Assembly: GCA_019637105.1 (NCBI GenBank)
Contig: JAHBWF010000019.1
Span: 1 to 64,000 of the forward strand
Direction of reading: 5' to 3'
DNA: 64,000 nucleotides
DNA from: Labilithrix sp.
GTDB lineage: Bacteria; Myxococcota_A; Polyangia; Polyangiales; Polyangiaceae
Made by a program: the position numbers and the translations under genes. Positions 23,368 through 32,811 of the stretch are shown one piece after another. The notes beneath the pieces were generated by a model. The model did not search any database, had not been told where the DNA came from, and saw only the letters and a list, made by a program, of their open reading frames with translations. How positions within the stretch are numbered: the first letter of the stretch is position 1; each line of letters opens with the position of its first letter.

Positions 23368-26055
23368 CTACTTCTTCTTCGGCGCGGGCGGCTCGACCGG
23401 GTTCGTCGGCTCGAAGCGGAACCCGCGCGGCAGGAGCGGCTTGCCCATCGCGTAGAGCGTCGTGTCCTCGTAGCGCGAGCGCGGCGGCCTCGACGTGCCG
23501 GCGCGTGAGATCGCTCCGTGTCCGCCGGCGCCGCGATCGAGCAGGACCGCGCGCGTACAGCCCGCCTTCACCAGCACCGCCGCGACGTCGCCCACGTCTC
23601 GCCCCCGCGCCACGAGGACGCGCCCTGCGGCCGTGACGCCGAGCGCGACGGGCGCGCGACCGTGCGGGGCGCGCGCCCCTTCGCGCGCGACGCCGTCGTC
23701 GAGCAAGAGCGGCAGCTCGACGGCGTCGCCCTTCGGCGGGACCGAGGCGCCGTCCTTCGACGGGACGATCGAGAGCGCGCCGTCCTCCGACACGAGGAGC
23801 GCGGCGGTCCCCGCGTCCGTCCCGAGCGGGATCGCGATCTCTCCGTCGACCGCGAGCCCGCGGGGGTGGCGCGCCTCGCTCGTCCCGAGCGAGAGCGCGA
23901 ACAGCACGCGGTGCGCGTCGTCCTCCGAGAGCTCGGAGCCGCGCGGCGGCGTCGCCTTCGCCGCCGGCTCCGCGGGCTCGTCGCCGTCGTCGCGACGCTC
24001 GCGCGTGTTCTCCTTGTCGGGCTCGTTCGTCCCCGCCCGCGCGCGAAACGACGCGCGGCCCGGCTCGACCTCGAGGAGCTCGACGTCGCCGGAGCGCCCG
24101 CGCCAGAGCCCCGCCATCCACGACGGCGCCGGCTGCGCGCCGGGATCGGGCTCCCACTCGACGTCCTCGAGCGGGAGCGCCGGCCGCGGATCGCGGAGCA
24201 TCATGTAGAAGAAGTCCTTGGGCGCGTAGAGGAGGTAGCGATCGGTGTCGATCTCCATCTCCTTCGTCAAGAGCTCGCTCTTGTACTGTCGCCCCTTGAA
24301 CTCGGTGATGTTGGTGTACATGAACCCGGTGTGGTGGGGGTTCATGTCGAGGTGCATCCCGTAGACGCACCCGGCCATCTTCATCGCCTTGCCGAGGCTC
24401 GTCGCGCTCGTGTCGTCGCCCCACGCGTACATCATGTGGCCCGCGTTGGTGACGCAGATGCCCGAGCGCTCCGTCTGCATGCTGGTGCCCGGCAGGACGA
24501 AGCCCCACTGCCAGCGGTTCTGCGGGTTGACCTTGTCGTGATCGACCAGCGGATCGAGGTTCTGACGGAAGCTCTGGATGTCGGCCGCCGGCACGTCGTG
24601 GATCCCGCCGACGGTCGCGTTCGTCCCCCACGAGCCCATCCCGACGCGGCCGTCCTTCGTGAGGATCACCGTCGCCGCGCCGGCGACCGGCGGCAGCAGC
24701 ACGCGCTTGTTCAGCATCATGCCGTAGTTGCCGTGCTCGGTCTTGAAGCCGCCGTTGAAGGCCGCCGCGATGCGCGTATAGACCGCGGGATCGCGCGGGA
24801 CGCGGCCGGTGCCGGGCGGCCCGGTGAGCGGCTTCGGGTCCTCGCTCCCCGCCTCCATGCCGACGTCGAGCTGGCGCATGTCCATCGCGACGAGCAGGAC
24901 CTTCGCGTAGGGGCGCTCCTCGTCGGGCCGCACGAACGTCTCGTAGAACGGCGACGGCGGCGGCTCGCCGTCGGCGGGCGCCGGGAGCGTCTTGATCCAG
25001 GGCTGCTTCGGCGGCCTCCACTCGCCCTCGCCGGCCTCGGGCGTCTTCCACATCGAGCGGATCGGCGGCGGCGGCCAGTGGCCGAGATCGAGCGACGCCT
25101 GCGAGGTGTCGAGGATCGCCGCGGGGGCCAGCTCCTCGGGCTGCTTCGCCAGCGCGTCCTTGCCGCTCGTCACCTTGAAGACCGTCTGCCTCATCGTGTC
25201 GCGCGCGGCGAAGGCGCGCTCCTCGAGCCACGCGATCGGCGCCGGCCCGATCCACGAGACCGCGCGCACGGTGTCGACCGCCCAGTGGACGAGCCGCTTC
25301 GGGAGGTGCTTGCCGGCGTCGGCGCGCATCTGTTCGCCGCTGGCGAGCTCGCCGCTCTTCAAGTCGAGGCGGGCTCGACGCGTCGGGTGGATCGCGCGCT
25401 CGTCGTCCGCGAGGTCGATCGCGAGCGCGTCGTCGTCCGCGAGGAGCGCGAGCCCGACGCGGTGGGCGGGCTGCTCGAAGGTCACGTCGACGCGGCCGAT
25501 CCCTTCGCCCGCCCCCGTCTGCTGCAGGTTCGTGACCCAGGCCATCGCCTTGTCGGCGAGCTTCGTCGCCTGCCCCTGGCTCCCCTCGCCCGCGAGATCG
25601 AGCGCCGTGACGGCCTGCTCCTTCCCGTACGACCACGTGGCGTAGGCCGCGCGCCCCCCGGAGACGATCAGCGCGTGATCGTCGCCGAGCGGCGTCGACG
25701 TGAGGTTGTACGCGCCGGCGACGCCGAGCGGGCGCCCCTCGGGAGAGAGGCGGACGCGCGCGCGGTACACGTCACGCGGGGCGCCCGGCGCGGCGCTGCC
25801 GAGGAAGAGCACGAACCGGCCGAGCGCGAGATCGACGACGACGCCGCGCGAGGGCTCCCAGCGGACGTCCTTCGCCTCGACGACGGCGCCGCTCGCCTCG
25901 GAGAGCATCGCCTCCAGCTCGCCGAGCTCGTCGGACGCCGTGGCCGACGACCTGCCGGAGGCGAACGACGCCGCGACGCCGACGAGCGCGAGGACCGCGA
26001 CGAGCGGACCACGTTTCTTCAGCTCATCCAGAGCGCGCGGCGTCTCGACGTGCAT
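23368..26055 (-). CDS. Phosphodiester-glycosidase (NAGPA)-like membrane protein
   Basis: Starting at ATG 26055 gives 895 residues with an N-terminal signal/transmembrane segment (about 14-33, RGPLVAVLALVGVAASFASG); a TTG at 26148 would add 31 residues before it. The middle (about 380-600) has features of the phosphodiester glycosidase/NAGPA superfamily: 'VLLVAMDMRQLDVGM', 'IAAAFNGGFKTEHGNYGMML', 'RVGMGSWG' and the Asn/His-rich 'MHLDMNPHHTGFMY'. In animals this fold removes N-acetylglucosamine from a phosphodiester; bacterial members act on exopolysaccharide or wall glycans. The flanking ~350 N-terminal and ~250 C-terminal residues are unassigned. It converges with the LysM peptidase, 28 bp apart. 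Confidence 0.8.
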   Translation of the reverse strand: MHVETPRALDELKKRGPLVAVLALVGVAASFASGRSSATASDELGELEAMLSEASGAVVEAKDVRWEPSRGVVVDLALGRFVLFLGSAAPGAPRDVYRARVRLSPEGRPLGVAGAYNLTSTPLGDDHALIVSGGRAAYATWSYGKEQAVTALDLAGEGSQGQATKLADKAMAWVTNLQQTGAGEGIGRVDVTFEQPAHRVGLALLADDDALAIDLADDERAIHPTRRARLDLKSGELASGEQMRADAGKHLPKRLVHWAVDTVRAVSWIGPAPIAWLEERAFAARDTMRQTVFKVTSGKDALAKQPEELAPAAILDTSQASLDLGHWPPPPIRSMWKTPEAGEGEWRPPKQPWIKTLPAPADGEPPPSPFYETFVRPDEERPYAKVLLVAMDMRQLDVGMEAGSEDPKPLTGPPGTGRVPRDPAVYTRIAAAFNGGFKTEHGNYGMMLNKRVLLPPVAGAATVILTKDGRVGMGSWGTNATVGGIHDVPAADIQSFRQNLDPLVDHDKVNPQNRWQWGFVLPGTSMQTERSGICVTNAGHMMYAWGDDTSATSLGKAMKMAGCVYGMHLDMNPHHTGFMYTNITEFKGRQYKSELLTKEMEIDTDRYLLYAPKDFFYMMLRDPRPALPLEDVEWEPDPGAQPAPSWMAGLWRGRSGDVELLEVEPGRASFRARAGTNEPDKENTRERRDDGDEPAEPAAKATPPRGSELSEDDAHRVLFALSLGTSEARHPRGLAVDGEIAIPLGTDAGTAALLVSEDGALSIVPSKDGASVPPKGDAVELPLLLDDGVAREGARAPHGRAPVALGVTAAGRVLVARGRDVGDVAAVLVKAGCTRAVLLDRGAGGHGAISRAGTSRPPRSRYEDTTLYAMGKPLLPRGFRFEPTNPVEPPAPKKK

Positions 26056-26266
26056 CGGAGAGGGACGAGGCGCTGGTTTTGAGGACGACGGCGGCACGGA
26101 AGACTTTCGCTTGTCAGGGCTCGTGCCAACAACGGTCGCCGATGTCAAGGTTGCGCCTTAAGAAGCGGGACAGCGCGGCCGTACAGAGTCGGAGCGGGAC
26201 GGCGGGACACGGGTTAACGTAGAGAGGAGCGCCGCCGCCGGCGGCGTCCGTGCAGGGGTTCGGGGG

Positions 26267-27469
26267 ATGTTGATTTTCGGCAGTGGGATGAGCGCCGAGG
26301 CGTCCGCGGAGGCGGCGTCGCGGGCGGCTGCGGCGCAGGCTCGCGAGGCGTTCGGCGGCCGCCCGCCGAAGATCGCGCTCGTGTTCGGCTCGGGGAGCTA
26401 CCCGGACCTCGCGGCGGCGCCGCGCGCCGTTCGAGAGGTCGTGGGCGACGTGCCGGTCGTCGGTGGTTCGTCCGGGGCTCGCGTGCTCGGCCCGCGCGGC
26501 ATCGCCGCGCGCGGCGTCTCGGTCGTGCTGCTCGGCGGCGACGACGTCGAGGTCGCAGAGCGCGTGGTCGAGCTCGGCGGCCCGGAGCTCGTGGAGGTCG
26601 TCCCCGCCGCGCGGGAGATCGCGCGCGCCGCCGACGACGCGGCGTCCCGCGGGCTCGAGCACTGCGTCTGCCTCGCCTTCGCGCCGGTCTTCCGCGTCGA
26701 CGGCGAGGCCCTCGTCGCCGCGATCCGCAAGGGCGCGGGCCCGCGCGCCCAGCTCGCCGGCGGGCTGACGGGCGAACCGACGACGGATCGGCCCGGCATC
26801 TTCGTCGGGGACGAGCTCCGAGGCGGCCACGCGCTGCTCGCCGGCCTCTTCACGCGCAAGCGCGCCGGCATCTCCGCGCGCCACGGCCTGCGCGTCGTCG
26901 GGCCGCCGCGGACGGTCACGCGCGCGGAGGGCCAGATCCTCCACGAGCTCGACGGCCGTCCCGCCGCCGACGTCTGGCTCGAAGACGCCCGGCGCGCCGG
27001 CGCGACGCCGCCGAAGGCGCTGAACGAGCTCGCGGCCTACCTGGCGGATCGCTACGAGCTCGGCATCGCCGACACGGGCAACCGCGGGCGCGAAGGCGGG
27101 GAGCTCGTGGCCCGCGCCCCGTGGGAGGTTCAACCCGACGGCAGCGTCAAGCTCTCGGCGTCGATCGGCGAAGGCCGGCATGTCCAGATCCTGCACGCGG
27201 GACGGAAGGATCTCCTGCGCGCGTCCACCAACGCCGCCGCCGAGGCCGTCCTCCGCGTAGACGGGCCGGTCGCGGGGGCGCTCGTCCTGTCCTGCACGGG
27301 GCGGATCGCGACGCTCGGCGAGGAGTTCACCGAGGAGGCCGCGCTGATCCGCGATCGCGTCGGAGCGCCGATCGGCGGCGCGTGCGTCTACGGTGAGATC
27401 GCGAAGAGCGAGCGCGACGTCGACGCGTTCTTCAACACGACCGCGGTGATCGTGGCCTTCGGGGCGTGA
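26267..27469 (+). CDS. FIST domain protein (N and C domains)
   Basis: This 400-residue protein shows the FIST_N pattern (PPKIALVFGSGSY ... VPVVGGSSGARV ... GLEHCVCLAFAP ... AQLAGGLTGE) in residues about 35-230. FIST_C (NELAAYLADRYELGIAD ... VLSCTGRIATLGEEFTEEAA) follows at about 240-395. FIST is proposed to bind small ligands such as amino acids and is often fused to kinases or cyclases; here it stands alone. No signal or membrane segment is present. It converges with the pseudouridine synthase, 7 bp apart. The 211-bp region to its left is a divergent promoter with the NAGPA-like gene. Its partner output protein is not evident. Confidence 0.85.
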   Translation: MLIFGSGMSAEASAEAASRAAAAQAREAFGGRPPKIALVFGSGSYPDLAAAPRAVREVVGDVPVVGGSSGARVLGPRGIAARGVSVVLLGGDDVEVAERVVELGGPELVEVVPAAREIARAADDAASRGLEHCVCLAFAPVFRVDGEALVAAIRKGAGPRAQLAGGLTGEPTTDRPGIFVGDELRGGHALLAGLFTRKRAGISARHGLRVVGPPRTVTRAEGQILHELDGRPAADVWLEDARRAGATPPKALNELAAYLADRYELGIADTGNRGREGGELVARAPWEVQPDGSVKLSASIGEGRHVQILHAGRKDLLRASTNAAAEAVLRVDGPVAGALVLSCTGRIATLGEEFTEEAALIRDRVGAPIGGACVYGEIAKSERDVDAFFNTTAVIVAFGA

Positions 27470-27476
27470 GCGCCGA

Positions 27477-28430
27477 TCAGCCGACGAGCGCCGCCATGTC
27501 GGCGGGGAGCTCCGAGCGGACGTCGAACGCGAGCGCGGCGTCGCCCCCGCCGTCGTAGGTCACGCGCGACGCGTGGAGGGCGTGGCGGCGGAGCCCCGCG
27601 GCCGAGCCCTCGGCGGCGGAGCCCTCGGCCGCGCCGTAGAGCGCGTCGCCGGCGAGCGGGTGCCCGATCGACGCGAAGTGCGCGCGGAGCTGGTGGCGCA
27701 CGGCGCGCGCGGCGGTCGCCTGGACGAGCGCCCACGGCCCCTCGCGACGCACCACGGTGAAGCGCGTGAGCGCCGGCCGCGGCGCGTAGCGCATGACGTC
27801 GCGCGGGTGGACGCACGGGTACACGCGCTTCTTGTCCTTGGGGTGGTTCGCGATGGGGTGCTCGATCGTGCCGTCGTCGGGGAGCCCCTCCGACGCGCAG
27901 ACGAGGAGGTACTCCTTCGCGATCCGTTCGCTCTGCAACGCTTCGCGCAGCGCCTCGAAGGCGGCGGCGGTCCGCGCGACGACGACGAGCCCGGACGTGT
28001 CCGTGTCGAGGCGGTGGACCACCCCGGGCTCCCGCGGCGAGTAGCCGATCCCCGCGAGCTCGGGGAAGCGCCCGACGAGCGCGTTCGCCAGCGTGCCGGT
28101 CTCGTCGGAGCGCTGCACGACGGTGGGCTGCCCCGCCGGCTTGTCGACGACGAGCACCCCCGCGCTCTCGTGCCGGATCGTGAGCGGCGCGTCGGGCTCG
28201 GGCACGGCGCCTCCCTCGGCGGACTTCACGGCGACGTCCTCGAGCGAGATGACGTCGCCCGCCTTCACCACGCCGCCCTTCGCGAGCACGCGGCCGTTCA
28301 CCCGCACCTCTCCACCCTCGATCGCGCGCTTCACCCGCGCGCGCGAGGCGCCCTCGACGAGCGCGACGAGCGCCTTGTCGAGGCGCGCGCCTCCCAGCTC
28401 CTCCGTGACCGTGACTTCGACCTTCGCCAT
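27477..28430 (-). CDS. RluA/RluD-family pseudouridine synthase
   Basis: From ATG 28430 there are 317 residues. An S4 RNA-binding domain (about 12-70) precedes the catalytic domain with HRLDTDTSG (139-147, catalytic Asp142), 'RIAKEYLLVC' and 'ARAVRHQLRAHFASIGHPLAGD'. It isomerises specific uridines in rRNA (RluD type) or tRNA; the exact target cannot be told. A small in-gene repeat duplicates AAEGS near residues 273-282. It stands alone and is divergent from the zinc-ribbon kinase. Confidence 0.93.
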   Translation of the reverse strand: MAKVEVTVTEELGGARLDKALVALVEGASRARVKRAIEGGEVRVNGRVLAKGGVVKAGDVISLEDVAVKSAEGGAVPEPDAPLTIRHESAGVLVVDKPAGQPTVVQRSDETGTLANALVGRFPELAGIGYSPREPGVVHRLDTDTSGLVVVARTAAAFEALREALQSERIAKEYLLVCASEGLPDDGTIEHPIANHPKDKKRVYPCVHPRDVMRYAPRPALTRFTVVRREGPWALVQATAARAVRHQLRAHFASIGHPLAGDALYGAAEGSAAEGSAAGLRRHALHASRVTYDGGGDAALAFDVRSELPADMAALVG

Positions 28431-28554
28431 CGGGCGGCAGCTTAGTCCACCCGCCCGGGCGGCGAGGCGGCAAACGCGCCCGCGTCGCTCCGGGCCCCGC
28501 GGGCGATTCGCCCTCGCGGCGCGGGTGCGGTAAGCACGAGGGACGGATCCGCGC

Positions 28555-29805
28555 GTGGCCACCTGCGTCCAGTGCAACCACAACCTCTCCGAGGGGGCCG
28601 CCGTCTGCCCCTCCTGCCGGAGCCTGCAGCCCTCGCGCGGGCCGGGCCGCGGCCAGCTCGCGCCCGGCGTCCAGATCGACCGGGGCTACGGGCGCATCGT
28701 GGTCGACGCGAAGCTCGGATCGGGCGCGATGGGCACCGTCTACCGCGCCTGGCTCTTCTACGACCCCAAGGGGCCGAAGGGGGGCGCCGAGCCGCGGCCG
28801 CTGGCGCTGAAGCAGCTCCACCCGCGCGCGACGGTGCAGCCGGAGCTCCGCGCGTTCTTCCAGAACGAGGCCGAGGCGCTCCGGCTCCTCGAGCACCCCA
28901 ACGTCGTCCGCTTCCACGAGCTGTTCACCTGGAGCCCGACCCTCCCCGGCGGCTCCGTCGCCGATCCGCTCGGCCCGGCCCCGTCGATGGCGGCGTCGTC
29001 CGGGTGGATCGCGCCGCCGATCCTCGCGATGGAGCTCGTCGACGGCGACACGCTCGAGGACGTCATCGCGCGCAACGTCTCGCGCGCGCGCCTCTCCGGC
29101 CCCGGCGCCCTCCCCGGCCTCCGCCCGGACCGGGCCTGGTACTACCTCCAGCAGGTGCTCGGCGCGCTCGCCGCGGGCCACGCGCTCGGCATCGTCCACC
29201 GCGACGTGAAGCCGTCGAACATCCTCATCCGCCGCGACGGCATCGTGAAGATGACCGACTACGGGATCGCGCACCTCGTCCGTCCGACGCACGGCGAGCG
29301 GCCGCCGTCGCCGCAGGAGCTCGCGCCGGGCACGGGCGCGTACATGTCGCCGGAGCAGGTGCTCGGCCGCGAGCTCGACGGACGGAGCGACTTGTACTCT
29401 GCAGGCATCGTCCTCTACGAGACCATCGCGGGGCGCCCGCCGTTCCTCCCGAGCGAGAAGAGCGAGTTCACGCTCCGCATGGACCAGGTCGAGACGCCGC
29501 CGCCGTCGATCCGCCGGTTCGTCCCGCAGGCGAGCCCGGCCGTCGAGCAGGTCTTCATGCGCGCGCTCGCGAAGGATCCCCGCGCGCGCTTCGCCAGCAC
29601 GATCGAGATGGGCGAGGCCTTCCGGACGGCGTTCGGCATCCCGAGCACCCCGGAGTGGCGCGCGCTCGGCGAGTTCGCCCACGTGGCCGAGGCCGGGCCC
29701 GCCGAGGAGCCCCAGCGCGCGCAGAAGCTCGCGACGCTGCGCCAGATCGTGGCGCAGGCGTTCCGCACCCAGCCGATGCCCGCCCGCCCTCGTCGGCCGC
29801 CGTAG
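28555..29805 (+). CDS. Soluble Ser/Thr kinase with N-terminal zinc ribbon
   Basis: This 416-residue protein starts at GTG 28555. Residues 4-21 hold two CxxC knuckles (Cys4, Cys7, Cys18, Cys21), a zinc ribbon. The kinase domain (about 42-365) has GSGAMGTVYRAW, the lysine segment LALKQLHP, HRDVKPSNILI and PEQV. The metal-binding DFG is DYG (TDYGIAHLV), a conservative change still compatible with activity. There is no transmembrane helix, so it is cytosolic. Insertions between the N-lobe Lys and helix C and after strand 5 are longer than usual. It converges with the lipoprotein at 29846. Substrate unknown. Confidence 0.9.
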   Translation: MATCVQCNHNLSEGAAVCPSCRSLQPSRGPGRGQLAPGVQIDRGYGRIVVDAKLGSGAMGTVYRAWLFYDPKGPKGGAEPRPLALKQLHPRATVQPELRAFFQNEAEALRLLEHPNVVRFHELFTWSPTLPGGSVADPLGPAPSMAASSGWIAPPILAMELVDGDTLEDVIARNVSRARLSGPGALPGLRPDRAWYYLQQVLGALAAGHALGIVHRDVKPSNILIRRDGIVKMTDYGIAHLVRPTHGERPPSPQELAPGTGAYMSPEQVLGRELDGRSDLYSAGIVLYETIAGRPPFLPSEKSEFTLRMDQVETPPPSIRRFVPQASPAVEQVFMRALAKDPRARFASTIEMGEAFRTAFGIPSTPEWRALGEFAHVAEAGPAEEPQRAQKLATLRQIVAQAFRTQPMPARPRRPP

Positions 29806-29845
29806 CGCGGAGGAGCGCCCGCCGCGCGCGCCCGATCGCGCGAGC

Positions 29846-31228
29846 TCAGCGCGGCGATCCGGGGGTCGAGCCATGGGACAGGAGCCCGCCGCTCAACCGC
29901 ACCGAGCCGCGGCGATTCCAATCGACGAGGAGCTCGTTCCAGCTCGCGCGTTTCGCCGGGTCCTCGCCGACGTTCTCGGCGAGCTGCACGGCGAGCTCGA
30001 ACGCCGGCCTCGAGTTCTCGGGCCGCGGAATGAAGGACGCCTCGCCGGCGATGCGGATCGCGTCGACGTCGCCGTGGGGGGCGCGCGTGTCGTCGACCCA
30101 CTCGGTCGGCGCGCCGACGCCTATCCAGACCTGGTGCGGGCTCTGTCGCCAGGCGCTCGATCCGAAGTACGGCGCGAGCGCGGCGTGGTCGCGCGCGTAG
30201 GCGGCTTCGAGGACGGCCTGCGAGCCGTCGCCGTCGGGCTTGAGCACGCCGACGAAGTCGGCGTGGGCGACGCTGTCGGCGAACGGTCGCAGCTTGGCGA
30301 GGAGCCGCGCCTGTCGCTCGTCGGCGGAATCGGCTTCTCCGAGCCAGTCGGGGTACTTGAAGTAGCGCTTGGAGAAGAGGTCGACGCGGAGCTCGCCGCC
30401 GGCCGTCGCCTTGTGGAAGGTGCGCACGGTGTCGCTGAGGAAGGCGCCGTCGAGGATCTTCGAGCCGTCTTTCCGAGCGACGTCGGCGAAGGTGACGGAG
30501 CGCTGCTCGTAGCCAAGGCTCCGCAGTCGCTCGGAGGCCTTCTCGAACTCGGTCGTCGGCGGCGGCGCGTACGGGGGCGAGAAGTCCTCGGACACGCTCA
30601 CCACGGCGTGGTACAGGCCGTCCTCGACGAAGGCGTCGTACCGCGGGCGGCGCAGCGTCCTGACGGCTGCGCCGACCTCGAACGTCGCCTCGAGCGGACC
30701 GTAGTTCGACTCGTCGTGGATGTTCGACCGGAAGGGCGACGGAGTCCGCGCGGCGATGTCCTCGACGCCCGGAGCCGGCGCGTCCGCGGCGCGCACGAAG
30801 ACCTGGACGTGCCGCTCGCGTTCGCACGCCGCCCCGGGCGCACGGTTCGCCGGATGACGCAGGTCCTCTTCGACCCAGCGTTCGACCTGCCCGAAATGGC
30901 GATCGATCGCGTTCTCGAGCGCGAAGTCGAGGACGAACGCCGCCGAGCGGCACGTGTTGGCTTCGGCGGCGGGGACAATGGCCGACGTGAGGGGGATCCT
31001 CCACCTGAAGGTCACCTCGACGGCCGTGTCGAGGAGGTCCGCCGGCGCCCGCTCGGCGAGCGCGTCGCTCGCGCTCTCGTCCTCCGACGTCTCGACGCCG
31101 GCGCATCCCATCAGCAGAAGGAGACCGCCCGCGGCGAGGGGCGCGCGAGCGCCCGCGATCCGGCTCCCCGTCCGACGCCGCGGTCCGGGCGGCACCGGCG
31201 CGCCGACCGGCGCGCGCTCACGGAGCAC
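29846..31228 (-). CDS. Lipoprotein of unknown function
   Basis: This 460-residue protein starts at GTG 31228, overlapping the upstream gene by 11 bp. A long basic leader ends in a hydrophobic run with lipobox LLLLMGC (Cys about 41), so it is probably a lipoprotein. The start could also be somewhat later. The mature part is rich in aromatic and acidic residues with no motif I recognise. It contains five or so Trp and two Cys (NTCRSAA, AACER). The overlap with the smaller lipoprotein upstream suggests an operon and perhaps a two-protein surface complex. Confidence 0.68.
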   Translation of the reverse strand: MLRERAPVGAPVPPGPRRRTGSRIAGARAPLAAGGLLLLMGCAGVETSEDESASDALAERAPADLLDTAVEVTFRWRIPLTSAIVPAAEANTCRSAAFVLDFALENAIDRHFGQVERWVEEDLRHPANRAPGAACERERHVQVFVRAADAPAPGVEDIAARTPSPFRSNIHDESNYGPLEATFEVGAAVRTLRRPRYDAFVEDGLYHAVVSVSEDFSPPYAPPPTTEFEKASERLRSLGYEQRSVTFADVARKDGSKILDGAFLSDTVRTFHKATAGGELRVDLFSKRYFKYPDWLGEADSADERQARLLAKLRPFADSVAHADFVGVLKPDGDGSQAVLEAAYARDHAALAPYFGSSAWRQSPHQVWIGVGAPTEWVDDTRAPHGDVDAIRIAGEASFIPRPENSRPAFELAVQLAENVGEDPAKRASWNELLVDWNRRGSVRLSGGLLSHGSTPGSPR

Positions 31229-31877
31229 CGGAGCCTCCGCCGACTTCGTCCTCGTCCTCGTCCTCGTCCACCGCCGCCGCGACGGTGACGTCGCCGGAGT
31301 AGCGGAGGCACACGGTGCCGGATCGGAACGTGGTGCGCTCCTTGGCCTGGAGGATCACGTCGCGCATCCGGAGAGAGAGCGTGCCGTCCTCCGCCGAGTA
31401 GGCGAGGAGCTCGACGACGCCCGATCGCGGCAAGAAGCTCTCGTTGTAGATGGGACCGCTCAGGGAGCTGATCGTGAGGACGCCTCGGATGCGCGGGAAG
31501 ACGCACGACGGGCATCGAGCGGTCGAGACGTCGTCGGTCTGGGACAGATCGTACTCGCCCATGCGAGCGTCGGGCCGGAGCTGGATCCGGAGCGTCTGCT
31601 CCAGGTTCGCCACGTCTCGGAGGGCCGGACCGAACGGGGCAGCGAAGGTGACGTTCTGCGGCGAACGAACGGCCGGCTCGCCCGCGACGATGACGAGGGG
31701 AGGCTCCTCCACGACGACGCCGAGGTCGATGTCCCGCACCTCGCTGCAACCCGGGACGGCGTCGTTGGAGAGCGCGTCGGAGTCGAGCATGGTCTCGTCG
31801 TTCGAGTTGGTTTCGCCGCCCGACGTGCAGGCGGCGAGCAGGCCGGCGAGCCCCACGGCTACGATGCGCTTGTTCAT
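31218..31877 (-). CDS. Small lipoprotein of unknown function
   Basis: This 219-residue protein starts at ATG 31877 after a plausible AGGAGAACG site. The signal ends at a lipobox (LAGLLAAC, Cys16). A Ser/Asn/Asp linker is followed by a beta-rich domain with a Cys pair (ARCPSCVF, a CxxC) at about 122-125. The C-terminus is strikingly acidic, with four Asp-Glu repeats (DEDEDEDE). The next gene overlaps its end by 11 bp. Not recognised. Confidence 0.7.
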   Translation of the reverse strand: MNKRIVAVGLAGLLAACTSGGETNSNDETMLDSDALSNDAVPGCSEVRDIDLGVVVEEPPLVIVAGEPAVRSPQNVTFAAPFGPALRDVANLEQTLRIQLRPDARMGEYDLSQTDDVSTARCPSCVFPRIRGVLTISSLSGPIYNESFLPRSGVVELLAYSAEDGTLSLRMRDVILQAKERTTFRSGTVCLRYSGDVTVAAAVDEDEDEDEVGGGSGAP

Positions 31878-32271
31878 GACGTTCTCCTCGGGTCTCGTGT
31901 GGCGTTAGGCCCGCGCTGCGTCCGCGCGCTCGTCGCCGGTGCGACGGCGCGCGTCGTTCGCGTGGCCCCGTCATCGGGGTGATTTCGTGTCGTTCCCCGC
32001 GCCGCGAGCGCCTCCGCGTGAGGGAGACGCCGAGCGGCTTACGTCCCGACTGCAGCACGCGGCGTGCCTCGGGCGAAGCATGGGTAACCTACCGACATTA
32101 CGCACCTATCGATGCGATCTGGGTCGGCGGCGATCCTCGACGCGGTGCGCGACGAGCTCACCACGGCGTCGATGAGCGACATCGACGCCGGGCGTGGAGC
32201 GCGTCGGCCGTCCGTCGATCCTCCGCGCCCGATCCTCCGCGCCCGCGCGAAGGCCCGCGCACCTCGACGGG
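31878..32271. other. 394-bp intergenic region
   Basis: Between the small lipoprotein start and the soxR stop. A modestly AT-rich patch around 32085-32112 may hold a minus-strand promoter for the lipoprotein pair. The open frames here lack protein-like composition, and I see no gene. Confidence 0.5.
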
Positions 32272-32742
32272 TCAGCGGCCGCCTCGCAAGAGCAGCGCGC
32301 CCGGCCCGAACGCGGCGGCGCGATCGTTTTCGTTGTAGAGCGCACACCATCGGGTGGAGAGGCAGCCGCAGCCGACGCAGCCGTCGAGCGCGTCACGAAG
32401 CCGTTGCAGCTCGGCGATGCGCGCGTCGAGCTCGCGTCTCCACACGCTCGAGAACCGACTCCAGTCGGCGCGCGTGGGCGCGCGCGAGCGCGGCAAGCTG
32501 GCCAGCGCTTCACCGACCCGCGCGAGCGGGATGCCCACGCGCTGGGCGGCGCGGATGAAGGCGAGACGGCGCAACACGTCGCGCGCGTAGCGACGCTGGT
32601 TGCCCGAGGTCCGCACGCTCGCGATGAGCCCCTTCGCCTCGTAGAAGTGCAGCGCCGATACGGCGACGCCGCTGCGCCTGGACGCCTCTCCGACCGTGAG
32701 CACTGCCGGCAACGGCTCAGCTCGAACCGGAAGCTTCTTCAT
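32272..32742 (-). CDS. soxR: Redox-sensing MerR-family regulator SoxR
   Basis: This 156-residue protein has the MerR helix-turn-helix (LTVGEASRRSGVAVSALHFY, about 15-34), the dimer helix, and the SoxR-specific [2Fe-2S] cysteines C122-x2-C125-x-C127-x5-C133 (GCVGCGCLSTRWC). SoxR is activated when redox-cycling compounds oxidise the cluster; it then untwists promoters with long spacers. ATG 32742 was chosen; ATG 32760 would add six residues. It is divergent from an RND efflux pair, and the shared 69-bp region contains its operator. Outside enteric bacteria SoxR commonly controls pumps for redox-active antibiotics directly, and this arrangement fits that. Confidence 0.94.
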   Translation of the reverse strand: MKKLPVRAEPLPAVLTVGEASRRSGVAVSALHFYEAKGLIASVRTSGNQRRYARDVLRRLAFIRAAQRVGIPLARVGEALASLPRSRAPTRADWSRFSSVWRRELDARIAELQRLRDALDGCVGCGCLSTRWCALYNENDRAAAFGPGALLLRGGR

Positions 32743-32767
32743 CCGTCTCTCAAAGCACATGGACCTA

Positions 32768-32798
32768 TTGACCTCAATGCCACTTGAGGTTCTACGTT
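32768..32798 (+). promoter_or_regulatory. SoxR box in a 19-bp-spaced promoter
   Basis: The operator ACCTCAATGCCACTTGAGGT (32771-32790) has perfect 7-bp arms and matches the known SoxR consensus (CCTCAAG...CTTGAGG type). It lies between -35 TTGACC (32768-32773) and -10 TACGTT (32793-32798), with a 19-bp spacer, the hallmark of MerR-family activated promoters. Transcription would start about 32805, only about 7 nt before the adaptor ATG at 32812. Confidence 0.9.
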
Positions 32799-32811
32799 GC
32801 GTCCACTCCAG

